Assembly: GCA_029948255.1 (NCBI GenBank)
Contig: JALIZF010001834.1
Location: 112,501-176,500, forward strand
Direction: 5' to 3'
From: Telmatactis stephensoni
Taxonomy: Eukaryota; Cnidaria; Anthozoa; Actiniaria; Isophelliidae
Length of the DNA: 64,000 bases
The translations under genes and the position numbers were made by a program. Positions 61,715 through 64,000 of the stretch are shown here, piece after piece (the stretch's first letter is position 1; every line of letters starts with the position of its first letter). The notes beneath the pieces were generated by a model. That model did no database searches, was not told the origin of the DNA, and saw only the letters and a program-made list of their open reading frames with translations.

Positions 61715-63013
61715 AATGCAAAACAATATATACAAAACAAAAACAGTATGGCATCTACTAAAACAACTTCTTCAGGAAGCTTTGAAAGTAAACAGGACAA
61801 TCGGGACAAACACGTCAATCGTGTTTTACCTTTGCATTTGGATCCTCGTTAATTACAGCCTTGCACACAATTTGCTTTGCTCTGTCGGCATATCTACAGG
61901 CGATCAAGTACGTGCTTTAGTAACTCATCAATTAATTTTATATAAAATAGATTAGGGATTCCTGGGAATCGAGCCCGGAAGCTCTTGCATAGAGCTAGGC
62001 CACGCCTTAACCAACTATGCCATCCTTCTTTTGTGCTTCACAAGCAGGGAAGCAAGGGTGGCCGAGCGGTGAGAGCGCCGGTCTGTCACCGCTGTGGTCC
62101 CTCGGGGGACGGGGCATCACATGTGGCTTGAGTTTCTTGTTCGTTCTCTCCCTTGCTTCGAGGGTTTTTTCTCCGGGTTCTCCGGTTTTTCCTCCCTCAG
62201 TAAAAACGAACTAGTTTCGATCTAAGCTGTGCTCCGTGATCAGACATGAGTCGTATGGTGGCTGCTACGTGTATGTGTATGTAAATTTGTATGTAAATGT
62301 GTGATTGTTCAATTGTCTCGTAATGAAAGCGCCCTTGTAAACCTTCGACTCGATCACGTTGAGCTGCGCCCTTCGTAATTCAGCACTTGGCTGCAAGGAA
62401 GGGTGATGAGCTACCCCAAATTTATTTATTTATGACTTAATTTGGACTTTCGGCCTAAAGAAACGCACTAAACACCTTACCTTAGCGTGCTCAATGTCTC
62501 ATCAAAGTTAATGTCCGCAGGACTAATCGCAGCAATCATTGTAGTTTTGGAATTACCACCTTGAAATAAACACACACCAATTGCTTCAGTGTTTTTACGG
62601 AGTTATACGGCTCACGACAGGGGACGGATTTAGGGGAGGGTTGCAGGAGGTGGGCACCCCCTCCTATGACAACTTTGGGCCCTTTTCTTCTTGATACCTT
62701 TCCAAAGTATCCTCTTGATCATCTGGATGGTTTCCGATTTCTATAACGCACCCACTGTTGAAGGATAATCCTGGATCCACCCTCCATCCCCTGGATCCAT
62801 GAGATTCGGTTTCTCTTGCAATTGCAACTGCAGTGTCATCATTCCATATGGGTTTCCAAGGATGTTACGTTAATTGCAAACCTCCAGTCGGTCTTTTCTC
62901 TTAAGTTTAGATATGATGATCGACTTACCGAGGTTTTCTTTCAGCAGCCAAGTCAGTATAGAATCCCTATAAGGAATGAATTCTGATCGCCTTTTCTTCT
63001 TGTGATGAGAAGA
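18234..63013 (-). CDS. KIF1: Kinesin-3 motor protein, KIF1A/KIF1B/UNC-104 type, 42 exons, 5' part outside window
   Basis: Plus-end microtubule motor of the kinesin-3 family, which in animals carries synaptic-vesicle precursors and other membranes. I joined 42 exons by GT/AG borders and phase into 3534 coding bases (1178 codons) without a stop. Order: end of motor (K-loop [36 protein letters not shown]), neck and coiled coil ([19 protein letters not shown]), FHA domain, second coiled coil ([19 protein letters not shown]), KIF1B region ([16 protein letters not shown]), DUF3694 ([36 protein letters not shown]) and PH domain. Human KIF1A has ~1690 residues; about 290 N-terminal motor residues must be encoded to the right of 64000. 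The last PH-domain exon and stop were not found between 18234 and 12300. Its introns hold two GPCR genes and most repeats of this window. Family identity is very strong; choice among KIF1 paralogues is open because vertebrate KIF1A/B/C split later. Confidence 0.95.
18697..18815. mobile_element. MITE 'TTGGTTTGCAACNNTTCCC', copy 1
   Basis: Left end CTTGGTTTGCGACTATTCCC, right end GGAATGGTTGCAAACCAA. The inside has complementary GCCATGCTGGTGG and CACCAGTC segments. It ends 18 bp from the donor of KIF1 exon 18881-18834. Copy 2 is at 43151-43296. Confidence 0.8.
19632..19818. mobile_element. MITE 'GGCTACGTCCACACT', copy 2
   Basis: Begins GGCTACATTCACACTACTCC and ends TTAGTGTAGACGTAGCC. An internal CCGTCCACACTAAAGAGG sits at about 19710. 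The right end is 24 bp downstream (in gene sense) of the KIF1 exon ending at 19843. Confidence 0.7.
20010..20302. repeat. (GAAA/GAAC)n and (GGGA)n simple repeats
   Basis: About 220 bp of AAAG/AACG tetranucleotides passing into GGGAGGGA. Explains the long Phe/Ser/Leu frames on the minus strand. Confidence 0.97.
21396..21850. mobile_element. Foldback element family A ('CGCTGTTACACTGTGCAAT'), copy 1
   Basis: Ends CGCTGTTACACTGTGCAATT and AATTGCACAGTGTAACAGCG. The end word occurs again at 21473, and variants at 21632 and 21760, always near GCAACTTG(T)CTCGCAACG words. An extra end (21396-21470) suggests a nested or rearranged copy. Contains a (CAA)n run at 21718. No coding potential. Confidence 0.88.
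22034..22275. repeat. 85 bp tandem repeat, ~2.8 copies
   Basis: TGTACTTTTGCGTG recurs at 22071, 22156 and 22241, exactly 85 bp apart. Each unit contains GATAATAATTTACAAGTGA and CGTGATTGCGCAATTGCAGC. Confidence 0.92.
23446..23720. mobile_element. Foldback element family B ('GGCGCTGTTACACGCTGAAAC'), copy 1
   Basis: Begins AAAGGCGCTGTTACATGCTG and ends TTTCAGCGTGTAACAGCGCC, flanked by TTAA on both sides (a possible target duplication). Inside are GCGAGACAAGTTTCA words in both directions. The left end is about 20 bp upstream of the acceptor of KIF1 exon 23425-23165. Other copies: 40104-40407, 52248-52547. Confidence 0.88.
24668..24790 (+). repeat. tRNA-like (SINE head) fragment
   Basis: Contains a good B-box, GGGTTCGAGCCTCGGC, at about 24736, followed by T-rich sequence with several TTTT runs. 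The 5' half does not fold into a convincing tRNA, so this is a SINE or tRNA-derived remnant. Confidence 0.4.
25404..25600. mobile_element. MITE with 40 bp inverted ends
   Basis: Left GTATTAGCCACTTTCATACC then GTGAAGACTGGGTACGAGT; right ACTCGTACCCAGTCTTCACG then GTATGAAAGTGGCTAAT. About 110 bp of unique interior. Confidence 0.88.
26054..34996 (-). CDS. KIF1: KIF1 exons 24-36: stalk and DUF3694 region
   Basis: Thirteen exons: 34996-34827, 34199-34115, 33793-33675, 31628-31584, 31139-31109 (31 bp), 31023-30956, 30639-30573, 29562-29478, 28962-28800, 28568-28517, 27777-27692, 26980-26922, 26196-26054. Landmarks: [110 protein letters not shown] and [14 protein letters not shown]. These follow human KIF1A in order. 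The segment from 31628 to 30573 is the most diverged and was placed by phase and reading frame more than by similarity. For exon 26196 the nearer AG at 26190-26189 gives a stop; the AG at 26198-26197 keeps the frame. Confidence 0.9.
27820..27901. mobile_element. Small palindromic element
   Basis: Left CCTCGTCCCAGGGCCTTCTC, right AAAGGCCCTGGGAACGAGG, plus inner AGCTTTC / GAAAGCTT. About 80 bp. Confidence 0.8.
29085..29245. repeat. Degenerate repeat of 'gg(c/t)cgtattaacggg' words
   Basis: GTTAATACGACCACTAACGG, GGGCGTATCAACGGGG, GGTGGTCGTAATAGCAGG and GGTGGCCGTATTAATGGG follow each other. A common dispersed repeat style; no gene. Confidence 0.5.
31166..31536. mobile_element. Foldback element family A, copy 2
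   Basis: Begins AAGGCGCTGTTACACTGTGC, ends TACAGTGTAACAGAGCCTTA, with internal TTGCACAGTGTAACAGGGG and ATTGCACAGTGTATCACCCC. It runs in the opposite sense to the 21396-21850 copy and shares its interior (GCTCTGAGGAGCCATCTTGA). It fills nearly all of the KIF1 intron between exons 31584 and 31139. Confidence 0.9.
31920..33245. repeat. ~70 bp minisatellite array, ~18 units, with higher-order repeat
   Basis: Unit: TCTGTTGTCAACAAATGATA, ATTTATTCAAATTGCAATTA, TTTCGTTCTCAATAGACTTT, CATTACGCGC. Variants (GTAGCAAATG, GTAAACGTTCACAACGCA, CAAATAGACTTC) recur in a fixed order. The rare GTAAACGTTC variant occurs at 32453 and 32871, 418 bp apart (six units), so a multi-unit block was duplicated. Lies in the KIF1 intron between exons 33675 and 31628. 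Confidence 0.96.
33499..33657. mobile_element. Foldback element family D ('AAGGCCCGGACACACGGTG')
   Basis: Left AAGGCCCGGACACACGGTGG; internal GTTGTACCGTGTGTCCACC; right GCGTTGCACCGTGTGGC. Contains GCGCGCAACA twice. The right end is about 12 bp from the donor of KIF1 exon 33793-33675. Confidence 0.75.
35064..36405. mobile_element. 1.34 kb foldback transposon with ~200 bp terminal inverted repeats
   Basis: Left arm: AGTGCATTTCATATGTCTGT, ATAAGATCAAGTTATTTGTG ... TTTTAATTACTTTATTA. The right arm (36210-36403) is its complement, with small indels. The interior holds a ~104 bp tandem array (35515-35945), a segment also found at 54.4-55.2 kb, and no transposase frame, so it is non-autonomous. It lies in the KIF1 intron between exons 36850 and 34996. 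Confidence 0.92.
35515..35945. repeat. ~104 bp tandem repeat, ~4 copies
   Basis: GCACCCTTAGCTTTATTCA recurs at about 35522, 35626, 35729 and 35833, with ACGAGTCAAACACAG and ACGACAACAGACAC in each unit. Contained wholly inside the foldback transposon. Confidence 0.92.
36850..42488 (-). CDS. KIF1: KIF1 exons 11-23: end of FHA, coiled coils, KIF1B region
   Basis: Thirteen exons: 42488-42432 ([16 protein letters not shown], last FHA strands), 41820-41767, 41234-41141, 40931-40859 ([20 protein letters not shown] coiled coil), 39698-39663 (only 36 bp, [12 protein letters not shown]), 39570-39501, 39412-39327, 39226-39158 ([15 protein letters not shown]), 38651-38582 ([16 protein letters not shown]), 38554-38491 ([20 protein letters not shown]), 37968-37849, 37281-37163 ([16 protein letters not shown]) and 36911-36850. 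All phases agree. The match to vertebrate KIF1 is nearly collinear with no missing block. This is the most exon-dense part of the gene. Confidence 0.94.
37481..37806. promoter_or_regulatory. Cluster of RFX X-box-like motifs (ACCATAGCAAC) in a KIF1 intron
   Basis: At least eight matches to the palindromic form RTTACCATAGYAAC: ATTACCATAGCAA (37482, 37519), GTAACCATAGCAAC (37561), GTTACCATAGTAC (37653), ATTACCATAGTAAC (37673), CTTCATAGCAAC (37691), CTACCATATAACAAC (37753), ATTACCATAGCAAC (37772), TTCTATAGCAAC (37792). RFX factors bind GTTRCCATGGYAAC-type sites. Regulatory use is inference; a degenerate repeat could produce the same picture. Confidence 0.4.
38714..39118. repeat. (GACT)n simple repeat passing into GACGGAC-rich sequence
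   Basis: Nearly pure GACT from 38716 to about 38830, then increasingly degenerate ACTG/GACGGAC units. Explains the repeated Ser-Gln-Ser-Val frame on the minus strand. It ends about 40 bp from KIF1 exon 39226-39158. Confidence 0.96.
40104..40407. mobile_element. Foldback element family B, copy 2
   Basis: AAAGGTGCTGTTACACGCTG to TTTCAGCGTGTAACTGCAGC. Internal CCATGTTACACGGTGCAATG and CGGTGAAACC-type words match copies at 23446 and 52248, here in reverse orientation. Confidence 0.88.
40472..40608. mobile_element. Palindromic element, ~50 bp arms
   Basis: Left AAATTTACAATGGGTTTCCG, TACCAACATTTTACGT; right ACGTAAAATGTTGGTAA, CGGAAACCCATTGTAAATTT. Arms are near-perfect complements. Confidence 0.85.
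41694..41735. repeat. Short perfect hairpin
   Basis: ACTTGGTGTTGCATACAC and GTGTTGCATACACCAAGT flank TACGT. A matching single arm (CACTTGGTGTATGCACC) lies at 41639. Confidence 0.6.
42552..42772. repeat. Inverted-repeat element, copy 2 (relative of 144-390)
   Basis: GTACGTTTACACGGGGGATT, GGTCACGTGACG, TTCATGTCGTCCTGGGTAGA, CCGGTCTCCATGTAAACG. The same words, in the same order, occur at 144-390. Confidence 0.7.
43151..43296. mobile_element. MITE 'TTGGTTTGCAACNNTTCCC', copy 2
   Basis: Left TTCTTGGTTTGCAACTTTTC, right GGGAATGGTTGCAAACCAAG, with inner GGTCCACCAGTC and CCACCAGCATGG. Same family as 18697-18815. Confidence 0.82.
43620..43770. repeat. ACAAACGA-rich low-complexity stretch
   Basis: Short A-rich units AAACAAACGAACG and AACAAACAAA. 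No gene. Confidence 0.85.
43870..45340. other. KIF1 intron sequence, nothing recognised
   Basis: About 1.5 kb of unique-looking AT-rich DNA inside the 11 kb KIF1 intron. No open frame, RNA gene or repeat could be supported. Confidence 0.5.
45345..46265. repeat. ~95-125 bp tandem array interrupted by a palindrome
   Basis: CTCAAAGTAATAAGC, CCAAAGTGACAAGTG, CCAAAGTGACAGTG, CCAAAGTGATAAGTG (45674), TCAAAGTGATAAGTG (45799) and AAAAGTGATAAG (46218) each head a unit ending TCAAGATTGAGATTTTT. Between units lies a ~185 bp palindrome (45838-46022) plus part of a second. Confidence 0.85.
45838..46022. mobile_element. 185 bp palindrome with mirrored reading frames
   Basis: Left CATGTCTCTGTACTGTGATA, ACGATGGAAGATGTAGAGCA; right ACTCTACATCTTCC-type complement, TATCACAGTACAGAGACAT. 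Each strand reads a similar 72-codon frame, purely because the sequence is palindromic. Confidence 0.88.
46375..46695. repeat. Degenerate GGATCA-rich repeat
   Basis: AGGGATCAACTGAT at 46470, 46539 and 46585, plus many GGATCAAGGATCA words. Units of about 45-75 bp, poorly conserved. Confidence 0.7.
47060..47135 (+). repeat. Dispersed-repeat 3' tail (ATTTATATAGCGCTTTT)
   Basis: A (TAA)n stretch followed by AATTTATTTATATAGCGCTT and CTCAAAAGCGCTTTACA. This tail type is widespread in invertebrate genomes at the 3' ends of short dispersed repeats. Confidence 0.65.
48069..48995 (+). CDS. Intronless class A (rhodopsin-like) GPCR, melanocortin/adenosine-type features
   Basis: Single-exon receptor of 308 residues with seven hydrophobic segments, sited in the plasma membrane by family. 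Key positions: GN at 35-36 (TM1), LAVAD with Asp64 (TM2), DRY at 120-122 (TM3), Trp149 (TM4), FFVTYTP with Pro241 in place of CWxP (TM6), NPWIY at 280-284 (TM7). The N-terminus is short with one glycosylation motif (NNST). There is no Cys at the top of TM3 and no Cys in the short second extracellular loop, so the usual disulphide is missing, as in melanocortin, cannabinoid and related receptors. Such receptors are expanded in cnidarians; the ligand is unknown. The start at 48069 leaves a normal-length N-terminus. The gene lies antisense inside the KIF1 intron between exons 53810 and 42488. An AATAAA is at about 49508. Confidence 0.93.
   Translation: MNNSTAKVCPKDRYSPFFLLLATLGGFSGIFSIVGNVVVMLTVWKTKSIQCVSNLLIASLAVADGMVGILLGPLLVVHAVVFSYQRYTSDIPKPFDSFEDYFWIHGLFVSTFSLTAISIDRYFAIAKGIYYHSIMTTRRCKNIIIFIWLFPTIFAFMRIILEEDRLPWLWLTTIIMAVFFPLCISSYCYFKIFILAHEQAQKTINLTNAARTEERMITIKNTKAAKTMAIVIGVFFVTYTPSIIIACLHPFTSDKCRQLWIYATAWPWGSCFAYFSSALNPWIYSLRSRAFRQAIKRAFRQTKRFSKY
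49312..49333. other. Perfect 9 bp hairpin in GPCR 3' region
   Basis: TGTTATCAT-TTCC-ATGATAACA, about 320 bp past the stop of the receptor at 48069-48995 and before its AATAAA at ~49508. May lie in the 3' UTR. Confidence 0.4.
49728..49860 (+). repeat. SINE head, tRNA-derived, fragment
   Basis: GGACTTGGCGTAGCGGTGAG resembles a tRNA A-box region and the SINE at 62050. Followed by CTCTACCAAGCCACGAGG and CGTTTTTCCTCTC, with no A-rich or TTTAT tail seen. Confidence 0.5.
50245..50400. repeat. (CAA)n / ACAAA-rich simple repeat
   Basis: CAACAACAACAAC at about 50326-50350 inside a 150 bp A/C-rich run. Creates false Asn/Gln/Lys frames. Confidence 0.95.
52248..52547. mobile_element. Foldback element family B, copy 3
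   Basis: AAAGGCGCTGTTACACGCTG to TTTCAGCGTGTAACAGTGCC, with the same order of internal words as copy 1: GCGAGACAAGTTTCA, CACTGTGTAACATGGTCATT, GTCTCGCATCGGCGATCG. Confidence 0.9.
52597..52660. mobile_element. Short foldback (CGGGATAACTCTTTTGTTTT)
   Basis: CGGGATAACTCTTTTGTTTT and GAAAACAAAAGAGTTATCCC face each other across about 22 bp. Confidence 0.8.
53190..53750. repeat. Degenerate tandem repeat (TGTATGTTGCTTATGATTAT / GAGCAGTACATTACTG)
   Basis: Units of about 60-120 bp with AATGAGCAGTACATTACTGA and CTGTGTATGTTGCTTCTA, in both orientations after 53510. Related words occur at 21225-21300. Confidence 0.8.
53810..55313 (-). CDS. KIF1: KIF1 exons 9-10: central FHA strands
   Basis: Exon 55313-55222 encodes [20 protein letters not shown] then [10 protein letters not shown]. 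Exon 53893-53810 encodes [20 protein letters not shown] then EETILKS. They align with the human KIF1A FHA segment that runs from its DIVLSG strand to the TYVNGK turn. The serine of QLSG and the following histidine-containing loop are kept. Splice phases (2+1 in, 1+2 out) fit the neighbouring exons at 59664 and 42488. These two exons are isolated between a 4.4 kb and an 11.3 kb intron, each of which holds an intronless GPCR gene. Confidence 0.93.
53997..54135. mobile_element. Palindromic MITE 'GGATTTCACGGC', copy 2
   Basis: GGGGTTTCACGGCGGACATC to GACGGTTGCCGTGAAATCCC. It shares CTTTTGGCATTCAAAAAC with the 16037-16171 copy. About 100 bp upstream (in gene sense) of KIF1 exon 53893-53810. Confidence 0.85.
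54400..55220. repeat. Repeats with CAAGATGGCTGCCGTGACGTCA segments, several orientations
   Basis: AAGATGGCTGACGTGACGTC (54451), ATGGCTGCCGTGACGTTA (54602), the inverse TGTGACGTCATGGCCGCCAT (54839), and TTCGGGAATCAAAAGACAATG words. Inside are three ~42 bp copies of TTTAGATTTAACCCAGG (54693-54785). The same family lies inside the foldback transposon at 35.4 kb. Confidence 0.8.
55330..55650. repeat. (AAAT)n / AACAAA-rich stretch
   Basis: Long run of AAATAAAT, AACAAACAAG and similar units. No gene. Confidence 0.9.
56165..56283. repeat. (GA)n microsatellite with GAAA lead
   Basis: About 70 bp of pure GA following GAAAGAAAG units. Explains Arg-Glu and Leu-Ser repeat frames. Confidence 0.97.
56610..57698 (-). 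CDS. Intronless class A GPCR, peptide-receptor-like
   Basis: Single-exon receptor of 362 residues with seven membrane segments. Key positions: N-glycosylation motifs at Asn2 and Asn6, GN at 41-42, Asp69 in TM2, Cys103 at the top of TM3 pairing in principle with Cys182 in loop 2, ERF at 127-129 in place of DRY, Trp155 in TM4, Pro260 in TM6 (YSCSYLP in place of CWxP), and SPCVY at 306-310 where NPxxY is expected. The third intracellular loop and tail are Ser/Thr rich. The disulphide and loop layout resemble peptide receptors, but I cannot name the subfamily or ligand. It lies in the same sense as its host, in the KIF1 intron between exons 59664 and 55313. A minus-strand AATAAA is near 56426. 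It differs strongly from the receptor at 48069, so the two are not a recent duplicate pair. Confidence 0.92.
   Translation of the reverse strand: MNRTANQSSCKYWYPNKDFIEIIQTAKIMAVVIVGGFALFGNVLVVLLAAKYTVRKKINYMIINMALSDILVVLIFSSLQIHYIVSSGLFQNIQDQIIADILCKMRKFGEHTAKLVTLVNLLIISIERFRATRLKVQRAKPHSKKTCTVLILGSWLLPMCLSAYNLYFWKSRYFNVMKSYWCTVTSLNSLPWSVVVMIFVIISLLTVTILGTLILRSLSRSGTTLTNLSGIQRRLREKRMASAIKMVLFSLLLYSCSYLPAFSMDLLRIIYQYNLKRGIQMQLACIDWYTLFFMADFLLIVNSCFSPCVYIVFLKDFRKAAKLLLLGRTSQSQPTEAIELGSTRFQATTIAVPTEVTFDELN
57740..59660. other. KIF1 intron upstream of the GPCR, nothing firmly recognised
   Basis: AT-rich. Contains a possible diverged 40 bp direct repeat (CATTCTAC/ATTACGTTCAA words at 57785 and 57875) and a stretch near 59500-59640 resembling 16190-16280 (GTGTCTAAGCGTTCTGATTG, then ACGATAC). 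No exon supported. Confidence 0.45.
59664..63013 (-). CDS. KIF1: KIF1 exons: motor C-terminal half, neck, coiled coil, start of FHA
   Basis: Eight exons: 63013-62929, 62559-62481, 61893-61830, 61512-61431, 61030-60969, 60532-60453, 60198-60123, 59743-59664. The first carries the lysine-rich loop (KKKRR) that in KIF1A contacts the acidic tubulin tail, then the motor helices [18 protein letters not shown] and [20 protein letters not shown], then [20 protein letters not shown] entering the neck. Exons 5-7 encode the segment preceding the FHA domain, including [17 protein letters not shown] and [16 protein letters not shown]. Exon 8 gives [20 protein letters not shown], the first FHA strands. The P-loop and switch exons are not in 63014-64000, so they lie to the right. 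Confidence 0.95.
61121..61330. mobile_element. Foldback element family C ('AAGGCCATTTTACACGGTAC')
   Basis: TTAAGGCCATTTTACACGGT to TCGTGAAAATTGGCCTTTA. Inner arms TTTTTGCTTACAACTTGTCT / AGCTGTAAGTAAAAATTG and AACTTGCTTACAACTGTT / AACAGTTGTAAGCAAGTT. Confidence 0.85.
61590..61715. repeat. ACAAAACC-rich and (CAA)n simple repeat
   Basis: A/C-rich run ending in about ten CAA units at 61683-61712. Confidence 0.95.
61950..62024 (-). repeat. tRNA-like sequence (SINE head or pseudo-tRNA)
   Basis: Reads GGATGGCATAGTTGGTTAAG (A-box), then CTAGCTCTATGCAAGAGC, then CGGGCTCGATTCCCAGGAAT (B-box). The acceptor stem does not pair well, so I do not call a working tRNA gene. Confidence 0.5.
62048..62440 (+). 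mobile_element. tRNA-derived SINE
   Basis: Head AGGGTGGCCGAGCGGTGAGA, GCGCCGGTCTGTCACC like a tRNA-Ser or Leu 5' half; a body of about 250 bp with CTCCGGGTTCTCCGG; tail AAATTTATTTATTTATG. Lies in the KIF1 intron between exons 62481 and 61893. Divergent and adjacent to the tRNA-like sequence on the other strand. Confidence 0.75.
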
Positions 63014-64000
63014 CTGGCAAATTAACGAAAAAATGTCACAAATTACACATAAAAATGCATCTATTTCTCACTTTCCTATTGGCTGAGCAGCACTTTTGGA
63101 CTCTTATATAAACCCAGCCATCAATTAATTACTCTCTTTTACTCGGACGAAGGGTCAAGGCTCGAAAGGTCAGTAAATTATCCCCCCTTATTATATGGTG
63201 TTACAAATTTCCATTCATCCCTTGTTGTATTTTTATATATCGACGCAGCCCAAAGTAGTGCCCTCGCTGGTCTCCCTTAGTACATCTAAATGGGACTGGT
63301 TCAACTGAAGTACTTTGAAAAACACGTTCACAGCAAAAGTCTCTAGTAGCCTTTTTCCGACGGGAGGAGGGATGGACGACCCTTTTCCACAAGTACGTGC
63401 CGTTAGAGGGCTTCAGATCGGAGAAGGATCTTGATTTCCAGTACGCGTTTTTATAGATCAACACATATTGCGCATGTGCAGATGTAACTGAGATGTAATT
63501 CGCCAGTAACAAAAAATAAGTACCGCAAAGCATGCATTGATTGTTTGGTTGGACAAAGACCAAGATAACATCAAAACATATTGAGTTATCAGAATCTAGC
63601 ATTCAAATAACAAGTGAATTTTGTCTGAAGAAGACTTTCCTGGTATAACTTTACCTCGTGGAAGTAATCAAGAACGACCTTTTGTACATTCTGGCTGTTC
63701 TGTCCAGCCAAGAATTCATTAGGACTCAGTTCCAGGTCCAAAAGGACGAAGTGACGCCATTTATTAAAGGCATTATGCCAAACTACAATTAGCATTTGCG
63801 TCGGCGGATACCTTTGTTGTCTCACTTGAAACAAATGTGAATGGCTAAGCGATACGACAACCTTGACGTACAGATTAGTGACTTTATTGAATTCCTTAAA
63901 GCTAAGGGACGCGAAGTACATTCACTCTTACGAAGACAGAGCCGTTCCTGGATTATGAGGTTATTGTTATAACGTACATCTTTTAATTAAAAACACAATA
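63014..64000. other. KIF1 intron sequence at right edge, no exon recognised
   Basis: Two minus-strand open stretches (63201-63602, 133 codons; 63589-63921, 110 codons) match no family I know. The second contains LDLELSPNEFLAGQNSQNVQ and ends next to a possible GTAAAG donor, but it is not kinesin motor sequence. The stretch 63135-63175 (ACGAAGGGTCAAGGCTCGAA) resembles repeat tails common in marine-invertebrate genomes. Confidence 0.3.

Overview
This window reads as animal nuclear DNA. Genes are split into short exons (31 to 261 bp) with GT/AG introns, the non-coding DNA is AT-rich, and introns are packed with inverted-repeat (foldback) elements, tandem arrays and simple repeats. Protein content (SET, a KIF1-type kinesin, two intronless class A GPCRs) and repeat style suggest an early-branching invertebrate, most likely an anthozoan cnidarian (coral or sea anemone). 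That assignment is inference. No bacterial, plasmid, phage or viral gene is supported. Layout: two multi-exon genes lie head-to-tail on the minus strand. (1) The left 12 kb is a complete SET (I2PP2A/TAF-I) histone-chaperone gene, seven exons between 12139 and 2004, 368 codons, with an unusually long acidic tail. Its last intron (4.9 kb) holds three same-strand exons (5845 to 4127) that splice in frame into a chromodomain followed by an unrecognised C-terminal region. (2) From 63013 down to 18234 I could join 42 exons of a kinesin-3 (KIF1/UNC-104) gene into one 1178-codon open frame with every junction in phase: end of the motor with a K-loop, neck and coiled coil, FHA domain, KIF1B/DUF3694 region, and most of a C-terminal PH domain. 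The 5' motor exons lie beyond the right edge. The end of the PH domain was not found. Two intronless class A GPCR genes sit in KIF1 introns: one antisense to KIF1 (48069-48995, +) in the 11 kb intron that splits the FHA domain, one in the same sense (56610-57698, -) in the 4.4 kb intron before it. The rest is repeats. At least ten families of short palindromic elements occur, several in two or three copies. Four families share an AAGGC...TTACAC end design. There is a 1.3 kb array of ~70 bp units with higher-order structure, a 1.34 kb foldback element carrying a 104 bp tandem repeat, tRNA-derived SINE pieces, and an intronic cluster of RFX X-box-like motifs. Several KIF1 exons lie within about 50 bp of an element end, so insertion and splicing have had to coexist closely.
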